This document shows, in pieces, positions 17,954 to 27,873 of a DNA stretch of 64,000 bases. How positions within the stretch are numbered: the first letter of the stretch is position 1; each line of letters begins with the position of its first letter. Location of the stretch: NCBI RefSeq assembly GCF_014697575.1, contig NZ_JACJSC010000021.1, positions 47,224 to 111,223 of the forward strand. The letters run 5' to 3'. The notes below the pieces were generated by a model that worked only from the letters and a program-made list of their open reading frames with translations, made no database searches and was not told where the DNA came from. The position numbers and the translations under genes are program-made. The stretch comes from Planktothrix sp. FACHB-1365. Its GTDB lineage: Bacteria; Cyanobacteriota; Cyanobacteriia; Cyanobacteriales; Microcoleaceae.

Positions 17954-19840
17954 TTATAACACTTCTTTTAAATTATGAGTTGCATCACTGAGTTTTGCAC
18001 TTCCGTTTTTAATTTGGTTGACACCGAGAGCCGTTTCATTAGCACCTCGTGTGAGATTATTCATAGCTTGATTAACCTGTTGAATGGCGACAGCTTGCTG
18101 TTTAGATGTTAAGGCAATTTGTTGACTACTTTCGACGATTTGTTCCATTGATTTTGACACATCAGAAAAAACTTGAGCCGTTTGGTGAGCCACATGAACC
18201 CCAGATTCAACATTTTTTGTTCCTTCTTCAGTCACCACAACTGTTGTTTGAATCATCCGTTGAATATCATTGACTAAGGTATTAATTTTTTGGCTGGATT
18301 TTTGACTCGCATCGGAGAGTTTTCTAATTTCAGACGCCACCACAGCAAATCCCTTTCCATGTTCTCCAGCGCGTACCGCTTCAACGGCGGCATTTAACGC
18401 TAACATATTGGTTTGATTTGATAAATCACCAACCACATCAGAAACACTACCAATTTGATGGGTTTGTTCACTTAACTGCACAATTTTTTCAGCAATAGAT
18501 TCTACTTTGATTTTCAAAGTTTCCATTTCTTGTAAGGCTTTTTGAATGGCTGTTGTTCCCTGTTCTACCCGAATTAAGGCTTGTTGAGCACCAAAAACAG
18601 CCCCTTCTGCTTGTTGAGCAGACTGTTGAGAGGAAGCACTTAATTCATCCATTGTAACGGTTGTTTCTTGAACGGAAGATAATTGTTGATTGGTAATCCG
18701 TTCTTGTTCATTAATCGTGGAAACAATCTGACTGGAGAAGGAAGTCACAACCCCGACAACTTCCAAAATAGAATTGACTAATTTCTTTAAAAGAATGATT
18801 CCTAAAAATACAAAAAATCCCCCAATCACAAGAGTAACAATCACAGCTATCTGAATAAACTGATTGATGGGTTTTAAAACAACAGATTTGGGGGTTTCAT
18901 AAACTAAAACAAAAGGATTTTTGCGATTAACTGAATCGGGAAAGATGGTATTATAAGTCATAATTGAGTCGGAAATATCTGTAATCAAGCCATTGCCTCC
19001 CGATAGCACTTGCTGAACAACAGCTTGTGAAAAATCAGTTTTAAAATTATGATTTTTATTGAATTCAAACCCCCACTGTTTTTCGGGAAGGGGGTGGCGT
19101 AAATAATATCCCTCTTGATTGATTACAAAAAATTGTTGTTGCAATTCTGAACTTAAATTATCATTATCAGCGAGATCAAACAACCGTTCAATTAAAATAT
19201 TGGCAACTAAAATTCCTCGTTTCTCACCGGATTGATTATAAATGGGAACTCCATAGCGAATAATGGGTTTATGAGGAATTTCAATTTGATCATTATCTCG
19301 ACTTAAGTTAATAGGAGAAACATAAACTTGCCCCGGTTTTAAGCTTAAAGTTTGTCGAAAGTAGTCCGATGAAGATTTGTTTTTTAACTCTTTGCGGGGA
19401 ACAACTGTAACTTGACCATTAGCAACTTTGACTCTCAACAGTTCATTTCCGTCTTCATCTAAATATCTCAATTGATCATAATAAGGTCGATTGCTCAGGA
19501 AAGACTTAAAAATAATTGTTAATCGATCTATCCAATTGGCATAGGTGGATTTATCTTCAGGATCAATGCCTTTGTTCTCCCTAGCACGAATAATTCCTTG
19601 AATAGGTGGGGTTTCACTTAAATATAAAATATCAGATTTAAAATTTTCCATAAAAAGATTGAGGGTTTCCCCACTATTTTGTTCCTCATTTTTCATGGAG
19701 CGAACAACGGAATCTATTAAATATTCACGGGAGTTCATAATATTGAATGAACTGACAGCAAGTACGGGAAAAAGAATACTGGCGATCAATAAATATAAAA
19801 ACTTGTTTTGGGATTTTCCCGGCCATCGAAAGTTAAACAT
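17954..19840 (-). CDS. Methyl-accepting chemotaxis protein with extracytoplasmic Cache-type sensor
   Basis: The protein has 628 residues. TM1 is at about 14-33 ([19 protein letters not shown]). A long sensor region runs to about 325 and has Cache-like features ([14 protein letters not shown]). TM2 is at about 330-352 ([21 protein letters not shown]). The cytoplasmic signalling coiled coil has the conserved hairpin [20 protein letters not shown] near residue 490. I do not see a canonical HAMP linker. It would signal to a CheA kinase, none of which is in the window, and could control pili-based phototaxis or gliding. The ligand is unknown. Confidence 0.92.
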   Translation of the reverse strand: MFNFRWPGKSQNKFLYLLIASILFPVLAVSSFNIMNSREYLIDSVVRSMKNEEQNSGETLNLFMENFKSDILYLSETPPIQGIIRARENKGIDPEDKSTYANWIDRLTIIFKSFLSNRPYYDQLRYLDEDGNELLRVKVANGQVTVVPRKELKNKSSSDYFRQTLSLKPGQVYVSPINLSRDNDQIEIPHKPIIRYGVPIYNQSGEKRGILVANILIERLFDLADNDNLSSELQQQFFVINQEGYYLRHPLPEKQWGFEFNKNHNFKTDFSQAVVQQVLSGGNGLITDISDSIMTYNTIFPDSVNRKNPFVLVYETPKSVVLKPINQFIQIAVIVTLVIGGFFVFLGIILLKKLVNSILEVVGVVTSFSSQIVSTINEQERITNQQLSSVQETTVTMDELSASSQQSAQQAEGAVFGAQQALIRVEQGTTAIQKALQEMETLKIKVESIAEKIVQLSEQTHQIGSVSDVVGDLSNQTNMLALNAAVEAVRAGEHGKGFAVVASEIRKLSDASQKSSQKINTLVNDIQRMIQTTVVVTEEGTKNVESGVHVAHQTAQVFSDVSKSMEQIVESSQQIALTSKQQAVAIQQVNQAMNNLTRGANETALGVNQIKNGSAKLSDATHNLKEVL

Positions 19841-20180
19841 AGGTTTTTTGGAACTGGATATTTTTGAAACCCTTTATAAGAGTATTATATCATACTTTTC
19901 ACTAACCTCTAAAAGTTTAAAATTTATTTACATCTGTTCTTATAACTCCCTTTTTTGTTAAACAACAAATGTAATAAAACCCATCAAAAGGGAACAGCTT
20001 AACTGGGAACAGGGGTAATACTTCTAGCTGTTTCATATCACTTTTAAATTATTACAACCTATTTGGGATTGCTATACCTAGACTAAAACTGTAAATTAAA
20101 GTAACGTTTGATACCCAAGCTGTCACTTTTCAGGGATAATCTAAACTAAGGTATTTTTTATCTAAATTAGAGTTTTACAC
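19841..20180. other. Divergent intergenic region
   Basis: About 340 bases separate the divergent chemoreceptor and dynamin-like genes. The region is AT-rich and must hold both promoters. I see no convincing gene or structured RNA in it. Confidence 0.5.
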
Positions 20181-22586
20181 ATGAATACTCCACTCTCACC
20201 TCAGTGCCAAAATCTACAACATCAGGTTGAAGGCTTAGTCAAACTTCTGCATCAAGAACCGTCCCTGCGACAACAGGATATTACGGCGGTGCGTGCATCT
20301 TTGAATAAAGTAATCTCCCCCAAGTTTGAAATTGTGTTTGCGGGGGCGTTTAGTGCTGGAAAATCGATGTTAATTAATGCCCTTTTAGAACGGGAATTAT
20401 TATATAGTGCAGAGGGACACGCCACCGGAACGGAATGTTATATTGACTATGCGGAACCGGATCAAGAACGGGTGGTTTTAACCTTTTTAAGTGAAGCCGA
20501 AATTCGGGAACAAGTCGCGGCTTTATGTCAGCTTTTGGGCTTAAGTTCTAATGTTAATATTAATCGCAATGATGTGATTGATTTACTTTTAGAAGGCTGT
20601 GACAAAATTATTCAGCAAGAAGGAGGGGTTAATAAATCTGAACGCGCCAAACAAGCCAAAGCGTTAGATTTATTAATGAAAGGGTTTGTGGAAAACCGCG
20701 ATCGCATTCACACCCTAAACAACGCCACCTATTCGATGGAACAGTTCAACTTTTCTAACCTCAAAGAAGCCGCCAGTTATGCCCGTCGAGGCAGTAATAG
20801 CGCGGTCTTAAAACGGATTGAATACTATTGCTATCATCCCCTATTACAAGATGGAAATGTCATTATTGACACCCCTGGAATTGATGCGCCTGTAGAGAAA
20901 GATGCTCAATTAACTTATCAGAAAATTGAGAATCCCGATACCTCGGCGGTGGTCTGTGTTTTAAAACCAGCATCGGCGGGAGAAATGACAATAGAAGAGA
21001 CAGAACTCTTAGAACGAATTCGTCAAAATCCCAGTATCCGCGATCGCGTTTTTTATGTGTTTAATCGCATTGATGAAACCTGGTACAATGCCCAACTGCG
21101 TCAACGGTTAGATAACTTAATTTATTCAGACTTTCAGGATACCACCAGAGTCTATAAAACCAGTGGATTATTAGGGTTTTATGGAAGTCAAATTAAATCA
21201 ACAACGGGACGCGATCGCTTTGGGTTAGATAGTATTTTTGCTGAAAGTATTAAAGGATTTGGGGGAGAAGAAGAAACCCCTCAATTTGTCTATGCTTTTA
21301 ATAACTATTGTGGTAGTTCTCGTAAACTTCCGCTCCAATTTCGAGTCACCATTAATGGCTATGAATCTCCCAACCAAAACTATGTGAGAATTTTAGCAGA
21401 TTGGGGACAACCCCTGATTGATCAGTTAATTAAAGATAGCGGAATTGAAGATTTTCGTACCGCCATTACTTACTATTTAACCCAAGAAAAACGTCCCCAA
21501 CTGTTTAAAAATCTAGCCGATGATTTAGAAGATATTTGTATTCCCCTGCGGAAGTATTACGAATCAATTCAACGGGAATTAGACAGTCAACCCCGTGAAA
21601 TTGAATCGATGAAAGCCCAGGAATTACAACTGCTGAATCAACAATTGCAAGAAGCCGGACAGGAATTTCGAGATCATATTGCGGAAGAAGTGAATCGAAT
21701 TATTACCAGTAAATGTGATGGGTTTGAGCAGGATTTTAATCAATTACAATCTCGGATGGTGAGGCGTTTAGATGAATTATTAGATAGTTTTTCTGTAAAA
21801 GAAGCCTATAGTCGTGCGACCTTCAGCCATCCTCGGAATGCAACTGCGCCGTTATTAGCGGTTTTAGTGGAAGCATTGTATTATTTAGCGAACCAATTAG
21901 AGGATATTTTAGTAGAGGCGGTTCAATCTGTAAATGCGGGGTTTTTCCGTCGTTTAGTTGAACGAGTTCGTAAGACTGAATATTATCGCAAACTCAATCG
22001 TTTATTAGGGAATGATGGGGGAATAGAACTGCGGTTAAAACGGTTAGAAGAAGAGGTTAACCAAGCGTTAGTTGCGATGGCTAAAACGGAATGCGATCGC
22101 TATGTACGAGAAAGTCCCAACTTCTATGATGAACGAACCTTTTCAATTTATCAATTTCGCCAAACTTTATTACAAACCTCATCCAGTTATGATATTAAAG
22201 CAATGCTCGATGCAGAACCCGCTATTCGTCAATTGTTGAAGTTAGATTTAGAACCTAAAGTTGCAGAAACTATCAATCAAACCTTCCGCCAAACGGTTAA
22301 CCAAACCCTGAAAACTCAATTATTACCGATGACGGAAATTCAAGGGGAAGAAATTATGCAGCAATACAGTCAAGCGCGAGCTTATTTAGAGAATACCTTG
22401 GAACAGGAAGCGGAGGAGAAAATCAAAACGAATGCTCGATTTCAGTCTGAAGTTAACCAAAAAATTGAGGAATACAATCAATTTGTTTCAGCGATTAATA
22501 GTTGTTTACAGTCAATGCAACTATTTGAACATCTATTACCAACCATCTCTAATTCTAACATTAGTGATGAGCGTTTAGACTTCTAA
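20181..22586 (+). CDS. Bacterial dynamin-like GTPase
   Basis: This large GTPase of 801 residues has the P-loop GAFSAGKS (residues 55-62), the G3 motif DTPG starting at Asp230, and the G4-type motif NRID at 295-298. Long helical stalk segments follow (residues 440-520 and 590-800). Bacterial dynamin-like proteins bind and remodel membranes; cyanobacterial members are linked to thylakoid or envelope maintenance or stress protection. A hydrophobic helix (APLLAVLVEALYYLA, about residues 555-570) could be the membrane-contact paddle. It is followed by a palindromic repeat that may end transcription. Confidence 0.88.
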   Translation: MNTPLSPQCQNLQHQVEGLVKLLHQEPSLRQQDITAVRASLNKVISPKFEIVFAGAFSAGKSMLINALLERELLYSAEGHATGTECYIDYAEPDQERVVLTFLSEAEIREQVAALCQLLGLSSNVNINRNDVIDLLLEGCDKIIQQEGGVNKSERAKQAKALDLLMKGFVENRDRIHTLNNATYSMEQFNFSNLKEAASYARRGSNSAVLKRIEYYCYHPLLQDGNVIIDTPGIDAPVEKDAQLTYQKIENPDTSAVVCVLKPASAGEMTIEETELLERIRQNPSIRDRVFYVFNRIDETWYNAQLRQRLDNLIYSDFQDTTRVYKTSGLLGFYGSQIKSTTGRDRFGLDSIFAESIKGFGGEEETPQFVYAFNNYCGSSRKLPLQFRVTINGYESPNQNYVRILADWGQPLIDQLIKDSGIEDFRTAITYYLTQEKRPQLFKNLADDLEDICIPLRKYYESIQRELDSQPREIESMKAQELQLLNQQLQEAGQEFRDHIAEEVNRIITSKCDGFEQDFNQLQSRMVRRLDELLDSFSVKEAYSRATFSHPRNATAPLLAVLVEALYYLANQLEDILVEAVQSVNAGFFRRLVERVRKTEYYRKLNRLLGNDGGIELRLKRLEEEVNQALVAMAKTECDRYVRESPNFYDERTFSIYQFRQTLLQTSSSYDIKAMLDAEPAIRQLLKLDLEPKVAETINQTFRQTVNQTLKTQLLPMTEIQGEEIMQQYSQARAYLENTLEQEAEEKIKTNARFQSEVNQKIEEYNQFVSAINSCLQSMQLFEHLLPTISNSNISDERLDF

Positions 22587-22590
22587 TATA

Positions 22591-22663
22591 GCAAGTCTAA
22601 ATCAGTTGTATAAATGACTTAAAATCCAATTCATCGTAGGGGCGAGGCGCGCCTCGCCCCTAC
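22591..22663. repeat. Intergenic repeat with 28-base perfect palindrome, copy A
   Basis: A segment beginning ATAGCAAGTCTAAATCAGTT is followed by a perfect 28-base palindrome at 22636-22663 (arm GTAGGGGCGAGGCG). A second copy is at 50437-50515, and a partial copy of the left part only is near 6981-7005. It lies just downstream of the dynamin-like gene. Confidence 0.85.
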
Positions 22664-22750
22664 ACTGGGATTTGTGTCCCTTTTTTAGGATTAATAATCA
22701 GCCCTGATGATGAGGGTACAGTCTATTTTTACTTAATTTTAACAAAAACC

Positions 22751-23239
22751 ATGAACAACACAGCCAAAGTATACACCTTATATTTTGCAATTGATGATAT
22801 TACAACTTCAATCTGCAACATTATTAATAATCGACCAAATTCAGAAAAAATTAATAGCGATGAACTGTTTAATAAATTCTGGACTAAGGGTAGAAATAAA
22901 TATTCTGAGCTAAACTATGATCTAGTAGCCGAAATTGGAATAGCTAATTTTAAAGCAGAACAAGAATTTGGCAGAATTGCATCAGCGATAGAAAATGCTT
23001 TAGGAAAACTGGAAAATGATCAGAATTGCTACTTGATTTACTGTCTATGGTTTGCTTTAAATATTGCTATTGTTGAGTATTCTTTTAAAAACCCATCAGT
23101 CAACCAACATAACCTATATGTGGAGATAGAAAATCAGTTAAGATTAGCTCATGAAAAATATCTTTTTTCGTCCCAGTCACGTCTGGAAGAGTGGCAGAAT
23201 ATTGAGGCGATAGTCAAATCAAAATTAGGAAATTTTTAA
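22751..23239 (+). CDS. Hypothetical helical protein (162 aa)
   Basis: This is a 162-residue soluble protein of predicted helices with no motif I recognise. It contains DLVAEIGIANFKAEQEFGRI and YLIYCLWFALNIAIVEYSF in the middle. The start ATG at 22751 follows an AT-rich leader. It sits between a dynamin-like gene and an HNH nuclease gene. No function can be given. Confidence 0.55.
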   Translation: MNNTAKVYTLYFAIDDITTSICNIINNRPNSEKINSDELFNKFWTKGRNKYSELNYDLVAEIGIANFKAEQEFGRIASAIENALGKLENDQNCYLIYCLWFALNIAIVEYSFKNPSVNQHNLYVEIENQLRLAHEKYLFSSQSRLEEWQNIEAIVKSKLGNF

Positions 23240-23352
23240 CAGAGTTTTCAGTAAGACTAGAAGATAATTATTTGAGAAAGGGTAGGTATATAAACTGATT
23301 TTTTTATCATAGAGCATGATCTATAATAAAAAAATAGAAACTTGATTACAGG

Positions 23353-23610
23353 ATGGTTAAATTAATGAAACCTACCCCCAGAATTGTCATTCCTCAAGAA
23401 GTTAGAAGATATGTATTTTTACGAGATAATTATCAATGTAAAAGCTGTGGGAAAACCGAAAATGAAACCCAACTGACCATTGATCATATTATCCCATTAG
23501 CAAAAGGAGGGTCTAACGATATTAGTAATTTACAAACCTTGTGTTCTCAATGTAATCAGAAAAAGAAAGCTGATTTTGATCCGCGTTTCAAGCGAAACTT
23601 TACAATTTAA
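23353..23610 (+). CDS. HNH endonuclease, small
   Basis: The 85-residue single-domain HNH protein has zinc-binding pairs Cys29/Cys32 and Cys64/Cys67, the catalytic Asp44-His45 in [13 protein letters not shown], and the Asn of DISNLQTLC. The ATG at 23353 or the in-frame ATG at 23365 could start it. Free-standing HNH proteins of this size are common in cyanobacteria, and their target is usually unknown. No methylase or intron is next to it, so neither a restriction enzyme nor a homing enzyme is supported. Confidence 0.88.
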   Translation: MVKLMKPTPRIVIPQEVRRYVFLRDNYQCKSCGKTENETQLTIDHIIPLAKGGSNDISNLQTLCSQCNQKKKADFDPRFKRNFTI

Positions 23611-23677
23611 TAATTTAAACTAAAAATGATATAATAGTAGAATTAAACGACCGAGTTAGGGATTTTTAGTTCTACAA

Positions 23678-23950
23678 ATGATAAATCCTCTTAGAAAAAA
23701 ACTGCATTACTTAGTTGATCAGATCTCCGAAGAAGACTTAGGAAAAGTCTGGAAATCCTTGCAAACCCTATTTTATGATACCTATATGCTCAAAGCGATT
23801 CAAGAAGCCAAGGAAACCCTAACACCAGGAGACTCCTTAACCTATGATGAAGCCCTAGAACTGTTGCATTTTGAGTATAGTAGACCCAGTGCCTCCCATT
23901 CAGAACATCACCATCCCACCTATCGTCCTATTCCCCAAATGAATGACTGA
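23678..23950 (+). CDS. Putative antitoxin of a RelE/ParE-type pair
   Basis: This 90-residue, mostly helical protein lies 11 bases upstream of a RelE-like toxin gene on the same strand, the usual antitoxin-first order. It contains KKLHYLVDQISEEDLGKVWK at the N terminus and a His/Pro-rich tail (ASHSEHHHPTYRPIP) likely to be disordered. I do not recognise a DNA-binding fold. The assignment rests on gene order. Confidence 0.55.
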   Translation: MINPLRKKLHYLVDQISEEDLGKVWKSLQTLFYDTYMLKAIQEAKETLTPGDSLTYDEALELLHFEYSRPSASHSEHHHPTYRPIPQMND

Positions 23951-23961
23951 GTAACCCCATC

Positions 23962-24219
23962 GTGACGCTTGATGTCCGCTATGGTCGATCTTTTATTCAT
24001 GACCTAATAAGCTTAGAACCATCCGCTTATTCTAAGGTCTATCATTTTGTCTTTGTTGAATTTAAACAGATTAAAACTCTCAAAGACTTACCCGAACTTA
24101 AGCCATTAGGTTCAAGTGCTATTTTTTATCGCTTTACTTTAGAAAATTATTTAATTGGAATAGAAGTAACCGGTCAAATTGTTAAATTCGTCCGAATTCT
24201 ACCCAAACCCAAGATTTAG
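23962..24219 (+). CDS. RelE/ParE-like toxin
   Basis: The 85 residues have the compact RelE/ParE arrangement. An N-terminal strand and helix (VRYGRSFIHDLISLEP) are followed by a second helix (YHFVFVEFKQIKTLKD), a KPLGSSAIFYRFTLENYLIGI hairpin with the typical Arg, and a closing strand (IVKFVRILPK). Family members cleave mRNA at the ribosome or poison gyrase; which applies here is not visible. It is paired with the preceding 90-residue gene. Confidence 0.65.
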   Translation: MTLDVRYGRSFIHDLISLEPSAYSKVYHFVFVEFKQIKTLKDLPELKPLGSSAIFYRFTLENYLIGIEVTGQIVKFVRILPKPKI

Positions 24220-24387
24220 AGCACAAGCAGGAGGAGACAAGCAACCGTGAACCGCCCCTACTTTATTACAAACTGTTAAGGTGTATTGCAAAGCGTCACA
24301 ACTAACCGGGGAAAAATGGTTTCGAGGGGAGTGTCCGTGATACCATCACAAATTAGTAAAAAGACGAGATAGATTGGGAGAAGACCG

Positions 24388-25611
24388 TTGACACTACGGG
24401 TTGCTGTTGTTGGTTCTGGCCCTGCGGGTTCTTCCGCAGCCGAGACGCTAGTGAAAGCAGGCATTGAAACCTACCTGTTTGAACGTAAGCTGGATAACGC
24501 CAAACCCTGTGGTGGGGCGATCCCGCTTTGTATGGTGAGTGAGTTTGACTTACCTGCTCATGTCATTGATCGGCGGGTGAGAAAAATGAAAATGATCTCT
24601 CCCTCGAACCGTGAGGTTGATATTTTCATTGAAAAAGAAGACGAATATATTGGAATGTGCCGTCGGGAAATTCTCGATGGGTTTATGCGCGATCGCGCCG
24701 TCTCTCTAGGGACAATTTTAATAAATGGTACTGTTCATCAATTAGAAATTCCTAAAACCAGTTCCGAGCCTTATGTGATTCATTATCATGACCATGCAAC
24801 GGCTGAAGGTGGCGTCGGTACACCCAGAACCCTAGAAGTGGATGTGGTGATCGGGGCTGATGGAGCTAACTCCCGCATTGCTAAAGCCATTGATGCTGGG
24901 GATTATAATTATGCGATCGCCTTCCAAGAACGCATCCGTATCCCCGAAGATAAAATGGCCTATTATGAAGATCGGGCGGAAATGTACGTTGGAAACGACG
25001 TTTCCCCAGACTTCTACGCCTGGGTATTCCCCAAATATGATCACGTTGCGGTGGGTACTGGGACAATGAAACCCAACCAAGCCATGATCAAACAATTGCA
25101 AGCGGGAATTCGCGCCCGGGCAGCGAACCGCATCGAAGGCGGTAAAATTATTAAAGTCGAAGCTCACCCCATTCCCGAACATCCCCGTCCTCGTCGGGTT
25201 GTGGGACGAGTGGCTTTAGTCGGAGATGCCGCCGGAACAGTTACGAAGTCCTCTGGAGAAGGCATCTATTTCGCCGCCAAGTCGGGCCGGATGTGTGCCG
25301 AAACCATTGTGGAACGGAGTAATAGTGGTCAACGCATTCCCACAGAAGCGGATCTGAAGGAATATATCAAACTCTGGGATAAGAAATATGGGATTACTTA
25401 TCTGGTGTTGGATATTCTGCAACGAGTCTTCTATCGCACGGATGCGACCCGTGAAGCCTTTGTGGAAATGTGTGCGGATAGGGATGTTCAGAAGTTAACC
25501 TTTGATAGCTATCTGTACAAAACCGTCGTTCCAGCAAACCCTCTAATTCAGATGAAGATTACAGCAAAAACCCTGGGGAGTTTGTTACGCGGAAGTGCGT
25601 TAGCACCGTAA
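24388..25611 (+). CDS. chlP: Geranylgeranyl reductase (ChlP)
   Basis: The enzyme reduces the geranylgeranyl chain to phytyl for chlorophyll a, tocopherol and phylloquinone. It is a 407-residue FAD-dependent protein with the dinucleotide-binding motif VVGSGPAGSSAAETL at residues 6-20, the DVVIGADGANSRIAKAI segment near 153, and ALVGDAAGTVTKSSGEGIYF near 275 that closes over FAD. The start is TTG at 24388; an in-frame TAG at 24370 rules out a longer form. A heptamer repeat begins within the stop codon. Confidence 0.96.
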   Translation: MTLRVAVVGSGPAGSSAAETLVKAGIETYLFERKLDNAKPCGGAIPLCMVSEFDLPAHVIDRRVRKMKMISPSNREVDIFIEKEDEYIGMCRREILDGFMRDRAVSLGTILINGTVHQLEIPKTSSEPYVIHYHDHATAEGGVGTPRTLEVDVVIGADGANSRIAKAIDAGDYNYAIAFQERIRIPEDKMAYYEDRAEMYVGNDVSPDFYAWVFPKYDHVAVGTGTMKPNQAMIKQLQAGIRARAANRIEGGKIIKVEAHPIPEHPRPRRVVGRVALVGDAAGTVTKSSGEGIYFAAKSGRMCAETIVERSNSGQRIPTEADLKEYIKLWDKKYGITYLVLDILQRVFYRTDATREAFVEMCADRDVQKLTFDSYLYKTVVPANPLIQMKITAKTLGSLLRGSALAP

Positions 25612-25645
25612 TCAGTTATCAGTTATCAGTTATCAGTTATCAGTT
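25611..25645. repeat. Heptanucleotide tandem repeat (ATCAGTT)5
   Basis: Five perfect copies of ATCAGTT begin at the last base of the chlP stop codon. Related CTGATAACTGATGA text recurs at 25675-25690 and after mdh, so this is a dispersed repeat family. Confidence 0.95.
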
Positions 25646-25706
25646 TAAGAGTTAAGAGTTAACTTCTTTTCTTGACTGATAACTGATGATAAGGAGAAGT
25701 TTAAGT

Positions 25707-26582
25707 ATGAATTCAACAAACCCGTCAGAAGAACAACTCAATGCGACGGATATTTTAGAATTAGTTCAACAAGAAAAAACAGCTACCTTGAGTCATTTAG
25801 TTTCAAGTGTGGTGCATGAAATTAATAATCCTTTAGGCTGTATTGCGGGAAATATTACTTATATTAAAGATTATGTCAAAGATTTATTAAATTTAATTGA
25901 ACTGTATCAAGAACATTATCCCGATCCTGTTAACGAAATTGCTGATGAAATTGATGCGATTGATTTAGAGTATTTAATGGAAGATGTGCCGAAATTGTTA
26001 TCGGCGATGGAGAATGGCGCAGAACGGTTACATCAAATTAGTAATGCTTTACGAACGTTTGGGAGATTTGAGAGCGATCGCCAAGTATTATTTAATATTC
26101 ACGATGGCATTGATAGTGTATTATTAATGTTAAAAAGTAGGTTCAAAGGAACAAAAATCCGATCTCCCATTGAGGTGATTAAAAACTATGGAGACATCCC
26201 TGAAATTAACTGTTATCCCGGACATTTTAATCAAGCTTTATCTTATTTAATTAATTATAGCATTAATGCTTTAGATGAAAAAGCAAAAGCTCAACCCTCT
26301 AATCCTGAATTTAAACCCACAATCACAATTAAAACCAGCTTAACTTCAGATTCTGTTATTTTATCAATTCAAGATAATAGTTTAGGAATATCGGAAGAGG
26401 CTCAAAATACAATTTTTGAAGCGTTATTAATCACAAAACCCGTAGAACAAGGAACTGGAATTGGTTTATCTGTCAGTCGTCAAATTATTGAAGAGCGACA
26501 TCAAGGTAAAATTAAATGTCAGTCATCGTTAGGAAGTGGAACAGAATTTATCATCGAACTTCCAAGAGCATCGGAGTCTTAA
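25707..26582 (+). CDS. Sensor histidine kinase, soluble
   Basis: The H box VVHEINNPLGCIAGN has the phosphoacceptor His37 (from the chosen start). The ATPase part has NYSINALDE (N box), the DNSLGISEEAQ box and GTGIGLSVSRQIIEE near the end. No sensor or receiver domain is attached and no membrane segment is seen, so input must come from a partner or the ~100-residue linker (LIELYQEHYPDPVNEIADEI). An ATG at 25686 is in frame, but the AAGGAGAAG ribosome site at 25691-25699 fits the ATG at 25707. Confidence 0.88.
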   Translation: MNSTNPSEEQLNATDILELVQQEKTATLSHLVSSVVHEINNPLGCIAGNITYIKDYVKDLLNLIELYQEHYPDPVNEIADEIDAIDLEYLMEDVPKLLSAMENGAERLHQISNALRTFGRFESDRQVLFNIHDGIDSVLLMLKSRFKGTKIRSPIEVIKNYGDIPEINCYPGHFNQALSYLINYSINALDEKAKAQPSNPEFKPTITIKTSLTSDSVILSIQDNSLGISEEAQNTIFEALLITKPVEQGTGIGLSVSRQIIEERHQGKIKCQSSLGSGTEFIIELPRASES

Positions 26583-26590
26583 ACTTAATC

Positions 26591-27151
26591 CTAATTTTGA
26601 TTATTAAATACATCTTCATAAATTTGCGCCATTGTCAGCGTTAACCCCACAGATTCTAAGATTAAATCGTCTTTTTGTCCTAAAATTTGGATTGTCCAAT
26701 TTCCTTGATCATCTTGACGATAAACTTCCACTTGCATTTGATTTTGGGAGACTAAAACATATTCTTTTAAACTGTCTAGGGTTTGATAGTTCATTAATTT
26801 TTCCCGTCTATCGGTGGTTTCTGTACTTTCTGAAAGAACTTCTATAATTAAACTAGGTTGAGTTTTGAAATATCTGTGATTATCTTGGGGGTTACAAGTG
26901 ACCAGTAAGTCAGGATAATAGAAAATATCGTCTTGAACTTTAACTTTCATATCCGACACAAACACCCGACAAGAACTTCCCCGCAGATGAGGACGCAATA
27001 AAGCCAAAATATTTCCTGCAATAATATTATGTTCCTCACTTGCACCCGCCATCGCAAAGACATAGCCACCAACATATTCATGGCGAGTTTGACTGTTAGC
27101 TTCGGCGTTTAGATAGTTTTCAACGGTCAATAGGGGTAAAGGCGATCGCAT
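26591..27151 (-). CDS. Uma2 family (DUF820) putative endonuclease
   Basis: This is the third Uma2 protein in the window, 186 residues long. It begins LLTVENYLNAEANSQTRHEY, the usual opening, followed by VGGYVFAMAGASEEHNIIAG, CRVFVSDMKVKV, YYPDLLVTC and PSLIIEVLSEST, which carry the presumed PD-(D/E)XK residues. It converges on the kinase gene with only nine bases between the stops. The role is unsettled. Confidence 0.88.
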   Translation of the reverse strand: MRSPLPLLTVENYLNAEANSQTRHEYVGGYVFAMAGASEEHNIIAGNILALLRPHLRGSSCRVFVSDMKVKVQDDIFYYPDLLVTCNPQDNHRYFKTQPSLIIEVLSESTETTDRREKLMNYQTLDSLKEYVLVSQNQMQVEVYRQDDQGNWTIQILGQKDDLILESVGLTLTMAQIYEDVFNNQN

Positions 27152-27253
27152 TTTTTATTCCTCGTCATTATCTTTTATAAACATTCTATTAACATTATAG
27201 TCAAGATTATAGAAGTTAGGATATACTGAAAGTAACTAAATTGAGTAAAGCTG

Positions 27254-27469
27254 ATGAAAGTTAAAGTAACAGAACAAGGTGTAGTTATTCCCAAGGATTT
27301 TCTCAAGGGAGTTGAAGAGGTAGAAATTCGTAAGGAAAATAATATTATCTTTGTGATCGTAACTAATCAGACAGATCCAATTTTTGAGATGGGGATGAAC
27401 CCGGTAAACTGCGGGGTTTCTGATGCGTCTGAAAAACTAGATAATTATATTTACGGTTCTGTTGAATGA
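27254..27469 (+). CDS. VapB-type antitoxin
   Basis: The 71-residue protein begins with an AbrB/SpoVT-like strand pair (KVKVTEQGVVIPKDFLKG, then VEEVEIRKENNIIFVIV), the DNA-binding part in many VapB antitoxins. Its last four bases overlap the start of a PIN-domain toxin gene (27466-27469), giving tight coupling. The C-terminal half would wrap the toxin. It probably represses its own promoter upstream. Confidence 0.75.
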   Translation: MKVKVTEQGVVIPKDFLKGVEEVEIRKENNIIFVIVTNQTDPIFEMGMNPVNCGVSDASEKLDNYIYGSVE

Positions 27470-27873
27470 GTAATTTATTTTTAGATACCAGTTATATTAT
27501 CGCGTTGGAAACAGCCGATGATATCAATCATCTTCGGACATTAAACCATTGGCAAAATTTGATTAAGGGAACACCAAAATTGGTGACTACATCTTATATT
27601 TTTGACGAAATGGTGACATTTTTTAATAGTCGAAATCGTCATCATAAAGCTGTTGAAGTTGGGAATCGCTTACTTCGTAGTTCGTTAGTTCAGTTTATCC
27701 ATGTTGATGAAGTGCTATTTTTTGATGGATGGCAATTATTTCAACAATATAATGATAAGTCATACTCACTGACTGATTGCATTTCTTTTGTGGTAATGAC
27801 TCAATCAAATATTCGCACAGCTTTAAGTTTTGACAACCATTTTATTCAAGCTGGTTTTGAAAAGTTGCCTTGA
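27466..27873 (+). CDS. VapC-type PIN-domain toxin
   Basis: This 135-residue ribonuclease-like PIN protein carries the expected acidic residues: Asp7 in FLDTSYIIALE, Glu48 in IFDEMVTFF, Asp104 in SLTDCISFVVM and Asp123 in SFDNHF. VapC toxins typically cut tRNA or rRNA. It is the second gene of the pair with the AbrB-like antitoxin. Its 3' end overlaps the 3' end of the convergent NB-ARC gene by 32 bases. Confidence 0.85.
   Translation: MSNLFLDTSYIIALETADDINHLRTLNHWQNLIKGTPKLVTTSYIFDEMVTFFNSRNRHHKAVEVGNRLLRSSLVQFIHVDEVLFFDGWQLFQQYNDKSYSLTDCISFVVMTQSNIRTALSFDNHFIQAGFEKLP

Noticed and set aside
23353..23610. Homing endonuclease or restriction enzyme
   Set aside because: No intron, intein or methyltransferase adjoins the HNH gene, so only a general HNH call is justified.
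24276..25422. Several overlapping frames on both strands within chlP
   Set aside because: They lie inside a strongly recognised gene and lack family features; they are shadows caused by its codon usage.
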